Positions 21,801-34,747 are shown, numbered from the stretch's first letter. The stretch: 64,000 bases of DNA from Xenopus tropicalis (GCF_000004195.4 NC_030681.2:2654723-2718722); one strand, 5' to 3'. Translations and numbers: made by a program. Notes: generated by a model from the letters alone, not told the origin.

Positions 21801-24800
21801 AGGCAGTAAGTAGTGCTGGGTAGTGTTGGGCAGTGCCAGGCAGTGAGTAGTGCTGGGTAGTGTTGGGCAGTGCCAGGCAGTGAGTAGTGCTGGGTAGTGT
21901 CGGGCAGTGCCAGGCAGTGAGTAGTGCTGGGCAGTGCCAGGCAGTGAGTAGTGCTGGGTAGTGTTGGGCAGTGCCAGGCAGTGAGTAGTGCTGGGTAGTG
22001 TTGGGCAGTGCCAGGCAGTGAGTAGTGCTGGGTAGTGTTGGGCAGTGCCAGGCAGTGAGTAGTGCTGGGTAGTGTTGGGCAGTGCCAGGCAGTGAGTAGT
22101 GCTGGGCAGTGCCAGGCAGTGAGTAGTGCTGGGCAGTGCCAGGCAGTGAGTAGTGCTGGGTAGTGTTGGGCAGTGAGTAGTGCTGGGTAGTGTTGGGCAG
22201 TGCCAGGCAGTGAGTAGTGCTGGGTAGTGTTGGGCAGTGCCAGGCAGTGAGTAGTGCTGGGTAGTGTTGGGCAGTGCCAGGCAGTGAGTAGTGTTGGGCA
22301 GTGCCAGGCAGTGAGTAGTGCTGGGTAGTGTTGGGCAGTGCCAGGCAGTGGTCAGTGTTGGGCAGTGCCAGGCAGTGGTCAGTGTTGGGCAGTGCCAGGC
22401 AGTGAGTAGTGCTGGGTAGTGTTGGGCAGTGCCAGGCAGTGAGTAGTGCTGGGCAGTGTTGGGCAGTGCCAGGCAGTGAGTAGTGCTGGGTAGTGTTGGG
22501 CAGTGCCAGGCAGTGAGTAGTGCTGGGTAGTGTTGGGCAGTGCCAGGCAGTGGTCAGTGTTGGGCAGTGCCAGGCAGTGGTCAGTGCTGGGCAGTGCCAG
22601 GCAGTGAGTAGTGCTGGGCAGTGTTGGGCAGTGCCAGGCAGTGAGTAGTGCTGGGCAGTGCCAGGCAGTGAGTAGTGCTGGGTAGTGTTGGGCAGTGAGT
22701 AGTGCTGGGTAGTGTTGGGCAGTTCCAGGCAGTGTGAGTGTTGTTTGGCAGTGCCAGGCAGTGAGTAGTGCTGGGTAGTGTTGGGCAGTGCCAGGCAGTG
22801 AGTAGTGCTGGGTAGTGTTGGGCAGTGCCAGGCAGTGAGTAGTGCTGGGTAGTGTTGGGCAGTGCCAGGCAGTGAGTAGTGCTGGGCAGTGCCAGGCAGT
22901 GAGTAGTGCTGGGCAGTGCCAGGCAGTGAGTAGTGCTGGGTAGTGTTGGGCAGTGCCAGGCAGTGAGTAGTGTTGGGCAGTGCCAGGCAGTGAGTAGTGC
23001 TGGGTAGTGTTTGGCAGTGCCAGGCAGTGAGTACAGCTGGGTAGTAGTGGGCAGTGCCAGGCAGTAAGTAGTGCTGGGTAGTGTTGGGCAGTGCCAGGCA
23101 GTGAGTAGTGCTGGGTAGTGTTGGGCAGTGCCAGGCAGTGAGTAGTGCTGGGTAGTGTTGGGCAGTGCCAGGCAGTGAGTAGTGCTGGGTAGTGTTGGGC
23201 AGTGCCAGGCAGTGTGAGTGTTGTTTGGCAGTGCCAGGCAGTGAGTAGTGCTGGGTAGTGTTGGGCAGGGTAGGGCAGTGAGTAGTGCTGGGTAGTGTTG
23301 GGCAGTGAGTAGTGCTGGGTAGTGTTGGGCAGTGCCAGGCAGTGTGAGTGTTGTTTGGCAGTGCCAGGCAGTGAGTAGTGCTGGGTAGTGTTGGGCAGTG
23401 CCAGGCAGTGTGAGTGTTGTTTGGCAGTGCCAGGCAGTGAGTAGTGTTGGGCAGTGCCAGGCAGTGAGTAGTGCTGGGTAGTGTTGGGCAGTGCCAGGCA
23501 GTGTGAGTGTTGTTTGGCAGTGCCAGGCAGTGAGTAGTGCTGGGTAGTGTTGGGCAGTGCCAGGCAGTGAGTAGTGTTGGGCCGTGCCAGGCAGTTAGTG
23601 CTGGGTAGTGTTGGGCAGTGCCAGGCAGTGAGTAGTGCTGGGTAGTGTTGGGCAGTGCCAGGCAGTGAGTAGTGCTGGGTAGTGTTGGGCAGTGCCAGGC
23701 AGTGAGTAGTGCTGGGTAGTGTTGGGCAGTGCCAGGCAGTGAGTAGTGCTGGGTAGTGTTGGACAATGCCAGGAAGTGAGTAGTGCTGGGTAGTGTTGGG
23801 CAGTGAGTAGTGCTGGGCAGTGCCAGGCAGTGTGGGTGTTGTTTGGCAGTGCCAGGCAGTGAGTAGTGCTGGGTAGTGTTGGGCAGTGAGTAGTGCTGGG
23901 TAGAGTTGGGCAGTGCCAGGCAGTGTGAGTGTTGTTTGGCAGTGCCAGGCAGTGAGTAGTGCTGGGTAGTTTTGGGCAGTGCCAGGCAGTGAGTAGGGCT
24001 GGGTAGTGCCAGGCAGTGGGCAGTGCCAGGCAGTGAGTAGTGCTGGGTAGTGTTGGGCAGTGCCAGGCAGTGGGCAGTGTTGGGCAGTGCCAGGCAGTAA
24101 GTAGTGCTGGGTAGTGTTGGGCAGTGCCAGGCAGTGAGTAGTGCTGGGTAGTGTTGGGCAGTGCCAGGCAGTGAGTAGTGCTGGGTAGTGTTGGACAATG
24201 CCAGGCAGTGAGTAGTGCTGGGTAGTGTTGGGCAGTGAGTAGTGCTGGGTAGTGTTGGGCAGTGCCAGGCAGTGTGGGTGTTGTTTGGCAGTGCCAGGCA
24301 GTGAGTAGTGCTGGGTAGTGTTGGGCAGTGAGTAGTGCTGGGTAGTGTTGGGCAGTGCCAGGCAGTGTGAGTGTTGTTTGGCAGTGCCAGGCAGTGAGTA
24401 GTGCTGGGTAGTTTTGGGCAGTGCCAGGCAGTGAGTAGGGCTGGGTAGTGCCAGGCAGTGGGCAGTGCCAGGCAGTGAGTAGTGCTGGGTAGTGTTGGGC
24501 AGTGCCAGGCAGTGGGCAGTGTTGGGCAGTGCCAGGCAGTAAGAAGTGCTGGGTAGTGTTGGGCAGTGCCAGGCAGTGAGTAGTGCTGGGTAGTGTTGGG
24601 CAGTGCCAGGCAGTGAGTAGTGCTGGGTAGTGTTGGGCAGTGCCAGGCAGTGAGTAGTGCTGGGCAGTGCCAGGCAGTGAGTAGTGCTGGGTAGTGTTGG
24701 GCAGTGCCAGGCAGTGAGTAGTGCTGGGTAGTGTTGGGCAGTGCCAGGCAGTGAGTAGTGCTGGGTAGTGTTGGGCAGTGCCAGGCAGTGAGTAGTGCTG

Positions 24801-27800
24801 GGCAGTGCCAGGCAGTGAGTAGTGCTGGGCAGTGCCAGGCAGTGAGTAGTGTTGGGCAGTGCCAGGCAGTGAGTAGTGCTGGGTAGTGTTGGGCAGTGCC
24901 AGGCAGTGTGAGTGTTGTTTGGCAGTGCCAGGCAGTGAGTAGTGCTGGGTAGTGTTGGGCAGTGAGTAGTGCTGGGTAGTGTTGGGCAGTGAGTAGTGCT
25001 GGGTAGTGTTGGGCAGTGAGTAGTGCTGGGTAGTGTTGGGCAGTGAGTAGTGCTGGGTAGTATTGGGCAGTGCCAGGCAGTGTGAGTGTTGTTTGGCAGT
25101 GCCAGGCAGTGAGTAGTGCTGGGTAGTGTTGGGCAGTGCCAGGCAGTGTGAGTGTTGTTTGGCAGTGCCAGGCAGTGAGTAGTGCTGGGTAGTGTTGGGC
25201 AGTGCCAGGCAGTGAGTAGTGTTGGGCAGTGCCAGGCAGTGAGTAGTGCTGTGTAGTGTTTGGCAGTGCCAGGCAGTGAGTACAGCTGGGTAGTAGTGGG
25301 CAGTGCCAGGCAGTAAGTAGTGCTGGGTAGTGTTGGGCAGTGCCAGGCAGCGAGTAGTGCTGGGTAGTGTTGGGCAGTGCCAGGCAGTGGGCAGTGCCAG
25401 GCAGTGAGTAGTGCTGGGTAGTTGGGCAGTGCCAGGCAGTGAGTAGTGCTGGGTAGTGTTGGGCAGTGCCAGGCAGTGGGCAGTGTTGGGCAGTGCCAGG
25501 CAGTGAGTAGTGCTGGGCAGTGCCAGGCAGTGAGTAGTGCTGGGTAGTGTTGGGCAGTGCCAGGCAGTGAGTAGTGTTGCGCAGTGCCAGGCAGTGAATA
25601 GTGCTGGGTAGTGTTGGGCAGTGTCAGGCAGTGGGCAGTGTTGGGCAGTGAAAGGCAGTAAGTAGTGCTGGGTAGTGTTGGGCAGTGCCAGGCAGTGAGC
25701 AGTGCTGGGTAGTGTTGGGCAGTGCCAGGCAGTGAGTAGTGCTGGGTAGTGTTGGGCAGTGCCAGGCAGTGAGTAGTGCTGGGTAGTGTTGGGCAGTGCC
25801 AGGCAGTGGGCAGTGTTGGGCAGTGCAAGGCAGTAAGTAGTGCTGGGTAGTGTTGGGCAGTGCCAGGCAGTGAGTAGTGCTGGGTAGTGTTGGGCAGTGC
25901 CAGGCAGTGTGGGTAGTGTTTGGCAGTGCCAGGCAGTGAGTAGTGCTGGGTAGTGTTGGGCAGTGCCAGGCAGTGAGTAGTGCTGGGTAGTGTTGGGCAG
26001 TGCCAGGCAGTGTGGGTAGTGTTTGGCAGTGCCAGGCAGTGAGTAGTGCTGGGTAGTGTTGGGCAGTGCCAGGCAGTGGGCAGTGCCAGGCAGTGAGTAG
26101 TGCTGGGTAGTGTTGGGCAGTGCCAGGCAGTGAGTAGTGCTGGGTAGTGTTGGGCAGTGCCAGGCAGTGAGTAGTGCTGGGTAGTGTTGGGCAGTGCCAG
26201 GCAGTGAGTAGTGCTGGGTAGTGTTGGGCAGTGCCAGGCAGTGAGTAGTGTTGGGCAGTGCCAGGCAGTGAGTAGTGCTGGGTAGTGTTGGGCAGTGCCA
26301 GGCAGTGGTCAGTGTTGGGCAGTGCCAGGCAGTGGTCAGTGTTGGGCAGTGCCAGGCAGTGAGTAGTGCTGGGTAGTGTTGGGCAGTGCCAGGCAGTGAG
26401 TAGTGCTGGGCAGTGTTGGGCAGTGCCAGGCAGTGAGTAGTGCTGGGTAGTGTTGGGCAGTGCCAGGCAGTGAGTAGTGCTGGGTAGTGTTGGGCAGTGC
26501 CAGGCAGTGGTCAGTGTTGGGCAGTGCCAGGCAGTGGTCAGTGCTGGGCAGTGCCAGGCAGTGAGTAGTGCTGGGTAGTGTTGGGCAGTGCCAGGCAGTG
26601 AGTAGTGCTGGGCAGTGTTGGGCAGTGCCAGGCAGTGAGTAGTGCTGGGTAGTGTTGGGCAGTGAGTAGTGCTGGGTAGTGTTGGGCAGTTCCAGGCAGT
26701 GTGAGTGTTGTTTGGCAGTGCCAGGCAGTGAGTAGTGCTGGGTAGTGTTGGGCAGTGCCAGGCAGTGTGAGTGTTGTTTGGCAGTGCCAGGCAGTGAGTA
26801 GTGCTGGGTAGTGTTGGGCAGTGCCAGGCAGTGAGTAGTGTTGGGCAGTGCCAGGCAGTGAGTAGTGCTGGGTAGTGTTTGGTAGTGCCAGGCAGTGAGT
26901 ACAGCTGGGTAGTAGTGGGCAGTGCCAGGCAGTAAGTAGTGCTGGGTAGTGTTGGGCAGTGCCAGGCAGTGAGTAGTGCTGGGTAGTGTTGGGCAGTGCC
27001 AGGCAGTGAGTAGTGCTGGGTAGTTGGGCAGTGCCAGGCAGTGAGTAGTGCTGGGTAGTGTTGGGCAGTGCCAGGCAGTGGGCAGTGTTGGGCAGTGCCA
27101 GGCAGTGAGTAGTGCTGGGCAGTGCCAGGCAGTGAGTAGTGCTGGGTAGTGTTGGGCAGTGCCAGGCAGTGAATAGTGCTGGGTAGTGTTGGGCAGTGCC
27201 AGGCAGTGGGCAGTGTTGGGCAGTGCCAGGCAGTGAGCAGTGCTGGGTAGTGTTGGGCAGTGCCAGGCAGTGAGTAGTGCTGGGTAGTGTTGGGCAGTGC
27301 CAGGCAGTGAGTAGTGCTGGGTAGTGTTGGGCAGTGCCAGGCAGTGAGTAGTGCTGGGTAGTGTTGGGCAGTGCCAGGCAGTGAGTAGTGCTGGGCAGTG
27401 CCAGGCAGTGAGTAGTGCTGGGTAGTGTTGGGCAGTGCCAGGCAGTGAGTAGTGCTGGGTAGTGTTGGGCAGTGCCAGGCAGTGAGTAGTGCTGGGCAGT
27501 GTTGGGCAGTGCCAGGCAGTGAGTAGTGCTGGGTAGTGTTGGGCAGTGCCAGGCAGTGAGTAGTGCTGGGTAGTGTTGGGCAGTGCCAGGCAGTGGTCAG
27601 TGTTGGGCAGTGCCAGGCAGTGGTCAGTGTTGGGCAGTGCCAGGCAGTGAGTAGTGCTGGGTAGTGTTGGGCAGTGCCAGGCAGTGAGTAGTGCTGGGCA
27701 GTGTTGGGCAGTGCCAGGCAGTGAGTAGTGCTGGGTAGTGTTGGGCAGTGCCAGGCAGTGAGTAGTGCTGGGTAGTGTTGGGCAGTGCCAGGCAGCGTTG

Positions 27801-27808
27801 GGCAGTGC
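18810..27808. repeat. 9-kb array, 37-bp unit with higher-order structure
   Basis: About 240 copies of a 37-bp unit built from short blocks such as gggcagtgccaggcagtgag and tagtgctgggtagtgtt. Variants include a gtgtgagtgttgttt block. Rare variants recur at a constant spacing of 2,734 bp: gggccg at 20,845 and 23,579, and a mutated gacaatgccaggaag at about 21,027 and 23,761. This indicates large internal duplications. The - strand unit has no stop codon in any phase, producing spurious frames up to 1,824 codons. Confidence 0.97.
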
Positions 27809-28289
27809 ATGGGAGTCACAATGACCCCCTATACAGATGCCATATTGCGTATCACTCTGTAGCCCCCCCAGTTGCCACAGTGATGGTCATTTTTGTCCCT
27901 TTCGGAGGAGGAACCAATCACGTTGCTAGGGGCTCCGGCCGTGGTTTGGGGGCCCCGTGTAGAACACACAAACCCATCAAGCTGCAGATCTGTGTGGGGA
28001 TCCGGTGTCTCCATCCATCTGTTGTTCTGTGGGGACAATTAGTTGCCCTCTCTCTATATTTAGATCATTTGAAGTTTCCGATGGTGCAGTATTTCCCCCC
28101 CCCCCAGCTGCACTGATTGTTTATTGTTCCAGGAGCACTTTGTGCATTCCTTTTAACATTCCTCCCAGCACATTGTCCGGGGGGATTTCTCCCTTGTTAC
28201 ACTGGTGCCGCACAGCATCCCAAACCCATTACCTGCCCCTACGACTGGCAAACTGCCCCCCCTGCCCCCCAAAATACTGCTCTTATAAT
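27809..28289. other. Single-copy sequence, no gene recognised
   Basis: No splice-bounded coding frame is apparent between the two arrays. Confidence 0.5.
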
Positions 28290-29388
28290 TATTGTTCCTA
28301 CCCATATGTATAAATACAAATATACAGAGAAGGAATGTTCTGGGCACACAATAAGCTGTACCCCCATACTGTACTGTCTAAGGGAAACACTATGGCACCC
28401 CCTACCCATATGTATAAATACAAATATACAGAGAGGGAATGTTCTGGGCACACAATAAGCTGTACCCCCATACTGTACTGTCTAAGGGAAACACTATGGC
28501 ACCTCCTACCCATATGTATAAATACAAATATACAGAGAAGGAATGTTCTGGGCACACAATAAGCTGTACCCCCATACTGTACTGTCTAAGGGAAACACTA
28601 TGGCACCCCCTACCCATATGTATAAATACAAATATACAGAGAGGGAATGTTCTGGGCACACAATAAGCTGTACCCCCATACTGTACTGTCTAAGGGAAAC
28701 ACTATGGCACCCCCTACCCATATGTATAAATACAAATATACAGAGAGGGAATGTTCTGGGCACACAATAAGCTGTACCCCCATACTGTACTGTCTAAGGG
28801 AAACACTATGGCACCCCCTACCCATATGTATAAATACAAATATACAGAGAGGGAATGTTCTGGGCACACAATAAGCTGTACCCCCATACTGTACTGTCTA
28901 AGGGAAACACTATGGCACCCCCTACCCATATGTATAAATACAAATATACAGAGAAGGAATGTTCTGGGCACACAATAAGCTGTACCCCCATACTGTACTG
29001 TCTAAGGGAAACACTATGGCACCCCCTACCCATATGTATAAATACAAATATACAGAGAAGGAATGTTCTGGGCACACAATAAGCTGTACCCCCATACTGT
29101 ACTGTCTAAGGGAAACACTATGGCACCCCCTACCCATATGTATAAATACAAATATACAGAGAGGGAATGTTCTGGGCACACAATAAGCTGTACCCCCATA
29201 CTGTACTGTCTAAGGGAAACACTATGGCACCCCCTACCCATATGTATAAATACAAATATACAGAGAGGGAATGTTCTGGGCACACAATAAGCTGTACCCC
29301 CATACTGTACTGTCTAAGGGAAACACTATGGCACCCCCTACCCATATGTATAAATACAAATATACAGAGAAGGAATGTTCTGGGCACA
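28290..29388. repeat. Tandem array, 104-bp unit
   Basis: About 10.5 copies containing acccatatgtataaatacaa and ggcacacaataagctgtacc. Units differ by only one or two bases (gagaagg versus gagaggg). Confidence 0.97.
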
Positions 29389-29769
29389 CACAGTCTGTGA
29401 CTATATAGGGGTGACGGGTTAATGTCCCTCAGTGACAAGACTCAGGACAGCTGCTCCCACGTCCCCCTCTGAGCCTGACCCTCAGGTACACAATGTCAAG
29501 TGCCAGCTGGGACCCCCACACAGCCTGACCTTGGGCACTTGCCCAGCAGAGGTCACACCAGCTGATCAGAGTCTGGGTCAGGGGGGCAACATTAACCCTT
29601 CAGGGGAAGAGGGGAGAGTAGGATAGAATGTTGGTCATCATAGAACATTTCTTCTCTTTCATCTTCAGTTACCCCCCCGCCCCCCCCAGCGTCATACACA
29701 GTCGGACTCTTACATACCCCACCCTACTAATAATACCCCACCCTACTAATAATACCCCTCCCACTGATA
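29389..29769. other. Single-copy sequence, no gene recognised
   Basis: It ends in a short tandem of ccctactaataatacccc before the inverted-repeat element. Confidence 0.5.
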
Positions 29770-30012
29770 TACTGCAATTTCTCTTCATTTTTTTGTGGTT
29801 TTTGAGCTTTTTGTTAGCAGCTACCTGGTTGCTAGGGTCTAAATTACCCTAGCAACCAGGCAGCGGATTGAGAGTCTCAATAGAAACTGAATCGTCTTTT
29901 CCCTTCTGGGGTCAATGACCCCCATTTGAATGCCGGAAAGAGCTAATTTGTTAACTATAAAGAATAAAAAAAAAAAGACCAATTGAAAAGTTGCTAAGAA
30001 TGGTCCCTTCAA
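29770..30012. mobile_element. Xenopus foldback MITE, degenerate copy
   Basis: A perfect hairpin, acctggttgctagggt and accctagcaaccaggt-like arms, is centred near 29,844. It is followed by ggggtcaatgacccccattt, an A-rich stretch and gaccaattgaaaagttgcta. I recognise this order from a very abundant Xenopus non-autonomous element, from memory. The ends are truncated. Confidence 0.75.
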
Positions 30013-30775
30013 TAAGATACTGAATGTGGCCCCTCAGGGAACTGTTACCTGCCCCCATAGCCCAGTAAGGTGCCAGTCAGGGCTGGTTCCCCCCCGGCGG
30101 CTGTCGGATCAGTACCCTGAGCCCCACTGGCCGGCGCCGCTCGTGCCTGACATTGCAGGCGTTGCTGGGAGCCATTCCCGACCTGCTGTTGGCCCACAGG
30201 GGAGCAATTTCCATTCCCGGCATTTTAGTGGCCCTTAACCCTGTGTGTGCCGCTGACGGTGGATAAATGATTATGTGCAGCCCATTGGTCTGGCTCTGCT
30301 CTGGTCCCAAGAGCTTGCCATCTAATGTACAGACGGCTGGGAATGCAGCGCCACGCGGTTATTAGGAGGCCGTTGGGCTAGTGGAACATGTAACAGAATT
30401 TACACCAAATTCCCCCGGTGTTTAATACAAACAAAAGCCGTCCCTGTTGCCATGGCGCCGAGGGAGAGATGTTAGTAAATAGGGCAGTTAGAGCGCATAC
30501 ATACAGGGAAATATTTGGAGCGTTTGGTTAATCTCCCTTCTCCCTCTCATTCTCTAATATCATTTATAGAAAGGGGCCCCCGGGCCCTGCAGGCGCTGCC
30601 ATAGGGCACATAGCTGCCGGGCATTTACTGTGCAATTGTTTTACCCCTGGGATGTGAGGTTCCTATAAAGAGTCAGAGGTCAGATGCCATTCCTGCCCCA
30701 CTGGCACCCACGGGAAAACTATGTAACCCCCCCGCGTGCCAACCAGACCTCTAACTGGCCCCAATAGGGGTATAT
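30013..30775. other. Single-copy sequence, possible regulatory content
   Basis: Non-repetitive sequence with no open frame of note. It contains gttgccatggcgcc (about 30,446-30,459), similar to half of an RFX X-box. No function is demonstrated. Confidence 0.35.
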
Positions 30776-30892
30776 AGATAAACATGACAAACATAGATAG
30801 ATATATAGACAGACAGACAGATAGGAAGAAAGATAAATACATAGATGATAGATATTAGTTATATAGATAGATATAGTTGGATAGATACTAGA
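30776..30892. repeat. Degenerate GATA/GACA microsatellite
   Basis: Imperfect (gata)n and (gaca)n runs such as agatatatagacagacagac directly precede the 45-bp array. Confidence 0.85.
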
Positions 30893-33325
30893 TCCAGTGA
30901 GAGTAGAACCCCTCCCAATGGCCGTGCCAGAACTGGATCCAGTGAGAGTGGAACCCCTCCCAATGGCCGTGCCAGAACTGGATCCAGTGAGAGTAGAACC
31001 CCTCCCAATGGCCGTGCCAGAACTGGATCCAGTGAGAGTGGAACCCCTCCCAATGGCCGTGCCAGAACTGGATCCAGTGAGAGTGGAACCCCTCCCAATG
31101 ACCGCACCAGAACTGGATCCAGTGAGAGTAGAACCCCTCCCAATGGCCGTGCCAGAACTGGATCCAGTAAAAGTAGAACATTTCACAATGACTGTGCAAG
31201 AACTGGATCCAGTGAGAGTAGAACCCCTCCCAATGGCCGTGCCAGAACTGGATCCAGTGAGAGTAGAACCCCTCCCAATGACCGCACCAGAACTGGATCC
31301 ACTGAGAGTAGAACCCCTCCCAATGGCCGTGCCAGAACTGGATCCAGTAAGAGTAGAACATTTCACAATGACTGTGCAAGAACTGGATCCAGTGAGAGTA
31401 GAACCCATCCCAATGGCCATGCCAGAACTGGATCCAGTGAGAGTAGAACCCCTCCCAATGGCCGTGCCAGAACTGGATCCAGTGAGAGTGGAACCCCTCC
31501 CGATGACCGTGCCAGAACTGGATCCAGTGAGAGTAGAACCCCTCCCAATGGCCGTGCCAGAACTGGATCCAGTGAGAGTGGAACCCCTCCCAATGGCCGT
31601 GCCAGAACTGGATCCAGTGAGAGTAGAACCCCTCCCAATGGCCGTGCCAGAACTGGATCCAGTGAGAGTAGAACCCCTCCCAATGGCCGTGCCAGAACTG
31701 GATCCAGTAAGAGTAGAACATTTCACAATGACCGTGCAAGAACTGGATCCAGTGAGTGTAGAACCCCTCCCAATGGCCGTGCCAGAACTGGATCCAGTGA
31801 GAGTAGAACCCCTCCCAATGGCCGTGCCAGAACTGGATCCAGTGAGAGTGGAACCCCTCCCGATGACTGTGCCAGAACTGGATCCAGTGAGAGTAGAACC
31901 CCTCCCAATGGCCGTGCCAGAACTGGATCCAGTGAGAGTGGAACCCCTCCCAATGGCCGTGCCAGAACTGGATCCAGTGAGAGTAGAACCCCTCCCAATG
32001 GCCGTGCCAGAACTGGATCCAGTGAGAGTAGAACCCCTCCCAATGGCCGTGCCAGAACTGGATCCAGTGAGAGTAGAACCCCTCCCAATGGCCGTGCCAG
32101 AACTGGATCCAGTAAGAGTAGAACATTTCACAATGACCGTGCAAGAACTGGATCCAGTGAGAGTAGAACCCCTCCCAATGGCCGTGCCAAAACTGGATCC
32201 AGTGAGAGTAGAACCCCTCCCAATGGCCGTGCCAGAACTGGATCCAGTGAGAGTGGAACCCCTCCCGATGACTGTGCCAGAACTGGATCCAGTGAGAGTA
32301 GAACCCCTCCCAATGGCCGTGCCAGAACTGGATCCAATGAGAGTGGAACCCCTCCCAATGACCGTGCAAGAACTGGATCCAGTGAGAGTAGAACCCCTCC
32401 CAATGGCCGTGCCAGAACTGGATCCAGTGAGTGGAACCCCTCCCTATGACCGTGCCAGAACTGGATCCAGTGAGAGTAGAACCCCTCCCGATGGCCATGC
32501 CAGAACTGGATCCAGTGAGAGTGGAACCCCTCCCAATGGCCGTGCCAGAACTGGATCCAGTGAGAGTAGAACCCCTCCCAATGGCCGTGCCAGAACTGGA
32601 TCCAGTGAGAGTGGAACCCCTCCCAATGGCCGTGCCAGAACTGGATCCAGTGAGAGTAGAACCCCTCCCAATGGCCGTGCCAGAACTGGATCCAGTGAGA
32701 GTGGAACCCCTCCCTATGACCGTGCCAGAACTGGATCCAGTGAGAGTAGAACCCCTCCCAATGGCCGTGCCAGAACTGGATCCAGTGAGAGTAGAACATT
32801 TCACAATGACTGTGCAAGAACTGGATCCAGTGAGAGTAGAACCCATCCCAATGGCCATGCCAGAACTGGATCCAGTGAGAGTAGAACCCCTCCCAATGGC
32901 CGTGCCAGAACTGGATCCAGTGAGAGTGGAACCCCTCCCGATGACCGTGCCAGAACTGGATCCAGTGAGAGTAGAACCCCTCCCAATGGCCGTGCCAGAA
33001 CTGGATCCAGTGAGAGTGGAACCCCTCCCAATGGCCGTGCCAGAACTGGATCCAGTGAGAGTAGAACCCCTCCCAATGGCCGTGCCAGAACTGGATCCAG
33101 TGAGAGTGGAACCCCTCCCGATGACTGTGCCAGAACTGGATCCAGTGAGAGTAGAACCCCTCCCAATGGCCGTGCCAGAACTGGATCCAGTGAGAGTAGA
33201 ACCCCTCCCAATGGCCGTGCCAGAACTGGATCCAGTGAGAGTAGAACCCCTCCCAATGGCCGTGCCAGAACTGGATCCAGTGAGAGTGGAACCCCTCCCG
33301 ATGACTGTGCCAGAACTGGACCCAG
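30893..33325. repeat. Minisatellite, 45-bp unit
   Basis: About 54 copies containing aactggatccagtgagagta; nearly every unit has a GGATCC site. A distinct variant with acatttcacaatga recurs irregularly, showing block duplication. The length is divisible by three and stops are absent, so both strands have long open frames (877 codons on +, 656 on -). One unit near 32,430 is 3 bases short and another border shifts phase, which fits repeat turnover and not selection on a protein. Confidence 0.97.
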
Positions 33326-34167
33326 CAGTGAGGGTTGGAGCGGAGCTAGAGGCGGGCAGTGGGCCAGTGGAGACGGGGGGGGGCAGTTATGCCGGGGGCA
33401 CGTGGGGCACGCAGGGAATGGGGCTGTAGCCAAACACAGGCGCGCGACACACACAAATATAGGAAACAATGGATGGATCCAGTTACAGGGGGGGGCAGAT
33501 TCTGTGGGACGGATATTATGGGATAAGTAGAGGGGATCACACTGCTTGTGGCACTGGGGGCAGGAGGGGGGGCAGTTAAACATTTGTTTCTATACATTAA
33601 TCCCACCCTTCTGTTCCGCTCGGCTTGTGCCTGACAATGGGGCACGAGCTGTGACCCCCCCGGCAGCTGTCCCTCCGCTCCTCACTTTGCTGCGGGGATT
33701 AGAGGGGAAGGTGTTGTCAGCACAAGTGCCTGCCTGCACCGCGGATTCCTACTCCCCAACGGGGGCTCCTCCCGCCGCAGGTACCGTCCCCCCGGCCCCA
33801 CTCACCCACTGACTGCCCCAGGGACACCTCGCTGCATCTCCCCTACTCCTGGATTATAGGGGCTCAGAACCCCCCGCCGGTACCGCTGGGCTGGAGCTTC
33901 CCTCTGTCACCTGGATTTGGGCTCTGCGGATCCTGTAACGTTGGCTTCAATGGGATCTACCAGGGCCACAATGGAACCGTAAGGGGCCAAACTGCTGTGT
34001 GGGGGGCCCCTAGTATCACCCCGTTATTAATTCATTTGGGAACATACAAATCCTTCCGTCGGATCCTTCAGGTTTGTGGGTCCCTGGGGCACAGAGACAC
34101 CGAGCGACAGCTGCCGGCACCGGAGTTATAAATCCCAGGCTTTTGGGCAACCAAGAGCCCCATCTAT
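33326..34167. other. Single-copy G+C-rich region upstream of dlk2
   Basis: This region could contain the dlk2 promoter or a 5' untranslated exon: a G+C-rich block ends in cgccgcag followed by gtaccg near 33,780. No exon boundary can be confirmed from sequence alone. Confidence 0.3.
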
Positions 34168-34365
34168 TGGGCTGGGGGCTGGGCATTGGGCTGGGTACTG
34201 GCCTGGGCACTGGGTTGGGCACTGGGCTGGGTACTGGGCTGGGCACTGGGCATTGGGCTGGGCACTGGGCTTGGTACTGGGCTGGGCACTGGGCATTGGG
34301 CTGGGCACTGGTCTGGGCACTGGGCTTGGTACTGGTCTGGGCATTGGGCCGTGTATTGGGCTGAC
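34168..34365. repeat. Minisatellite, ~10-16-bp units
   Basis: Repeats of gggctgggcactggg and shorter relatives, with tact/cact/catt alternatives. Confidence 0.9.
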
Positions 34366-34471
34366 CAAGCCATGACTCTGCCAGAGATGCCCTACTAAGG
34401 GGGTGAGGACCCTGCCCTACTGCCCCATGGGAGCACTGACCTGCTTAGGGACCTCCCTGGATTATGTCTCC

Positions 34472-34726
34472 TGAGGGGACCCGGGGGCACGGTCTCTGCG
34501 GACCGGGCTGAAACTTCCCTGGCACCAAACTGGGCAAATACTCCATGTGGCACATGTGGGCACCTGCCTGACTGACCCCCCAACACAAACACAGTTGGAC
34601 CCCACGTTGGGCACCGTCCCTGCCAGGCAGAGCTTCCCCTGCTCAGGAATTTGGCTGCCTGCCTGCGAGGAGCCCCTGCTTGTCCGGATAATTGCACCGG
34701 GGAGTAACTGCACCGAGTACTGGGAG
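34472..34726 (+). other. Weak candidate upstream exon
   Basis: An 85-codon open stretch ends at a GT (TGGGAG, then gtaatt). Its phase at that boundary is 0, matching the candidate exon at 37,455. No convincing acceptor or ATG begins it. It may be untranslated or not an exon at all. Confidence 0.2.
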
Positions 34727-34747
34727 GTAATTTCTCCAGTCTTCTTA

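Noticed and set aside
18724..24198. A 1,824-codon open frame on the - strand, and related frames to 27,819
   Set aside because: The frame is produced by a 37-bp unit that lacks stop codons in every phase on that strand. Composition is pure repeat (NTTQHYSLPGTAQ-like), several frames overlap, and there is no domain, signal or splice context.
28290..29388. Row of TATA-like boxes (gtataaatac) as promoters
   Set aside because: They are fixed content of the 104-bp unit; no initiator, downstream gene or other promoter elements accompany them.
30888..33530. Long overlapping frames on both strands (up to 877 codons)
   Set aside because: They follow from a 45-bp unit divisible by three. Frames are broken by unit-length slips, and BamHI-type sites and codons are identical in all units, as in a minisatellite.
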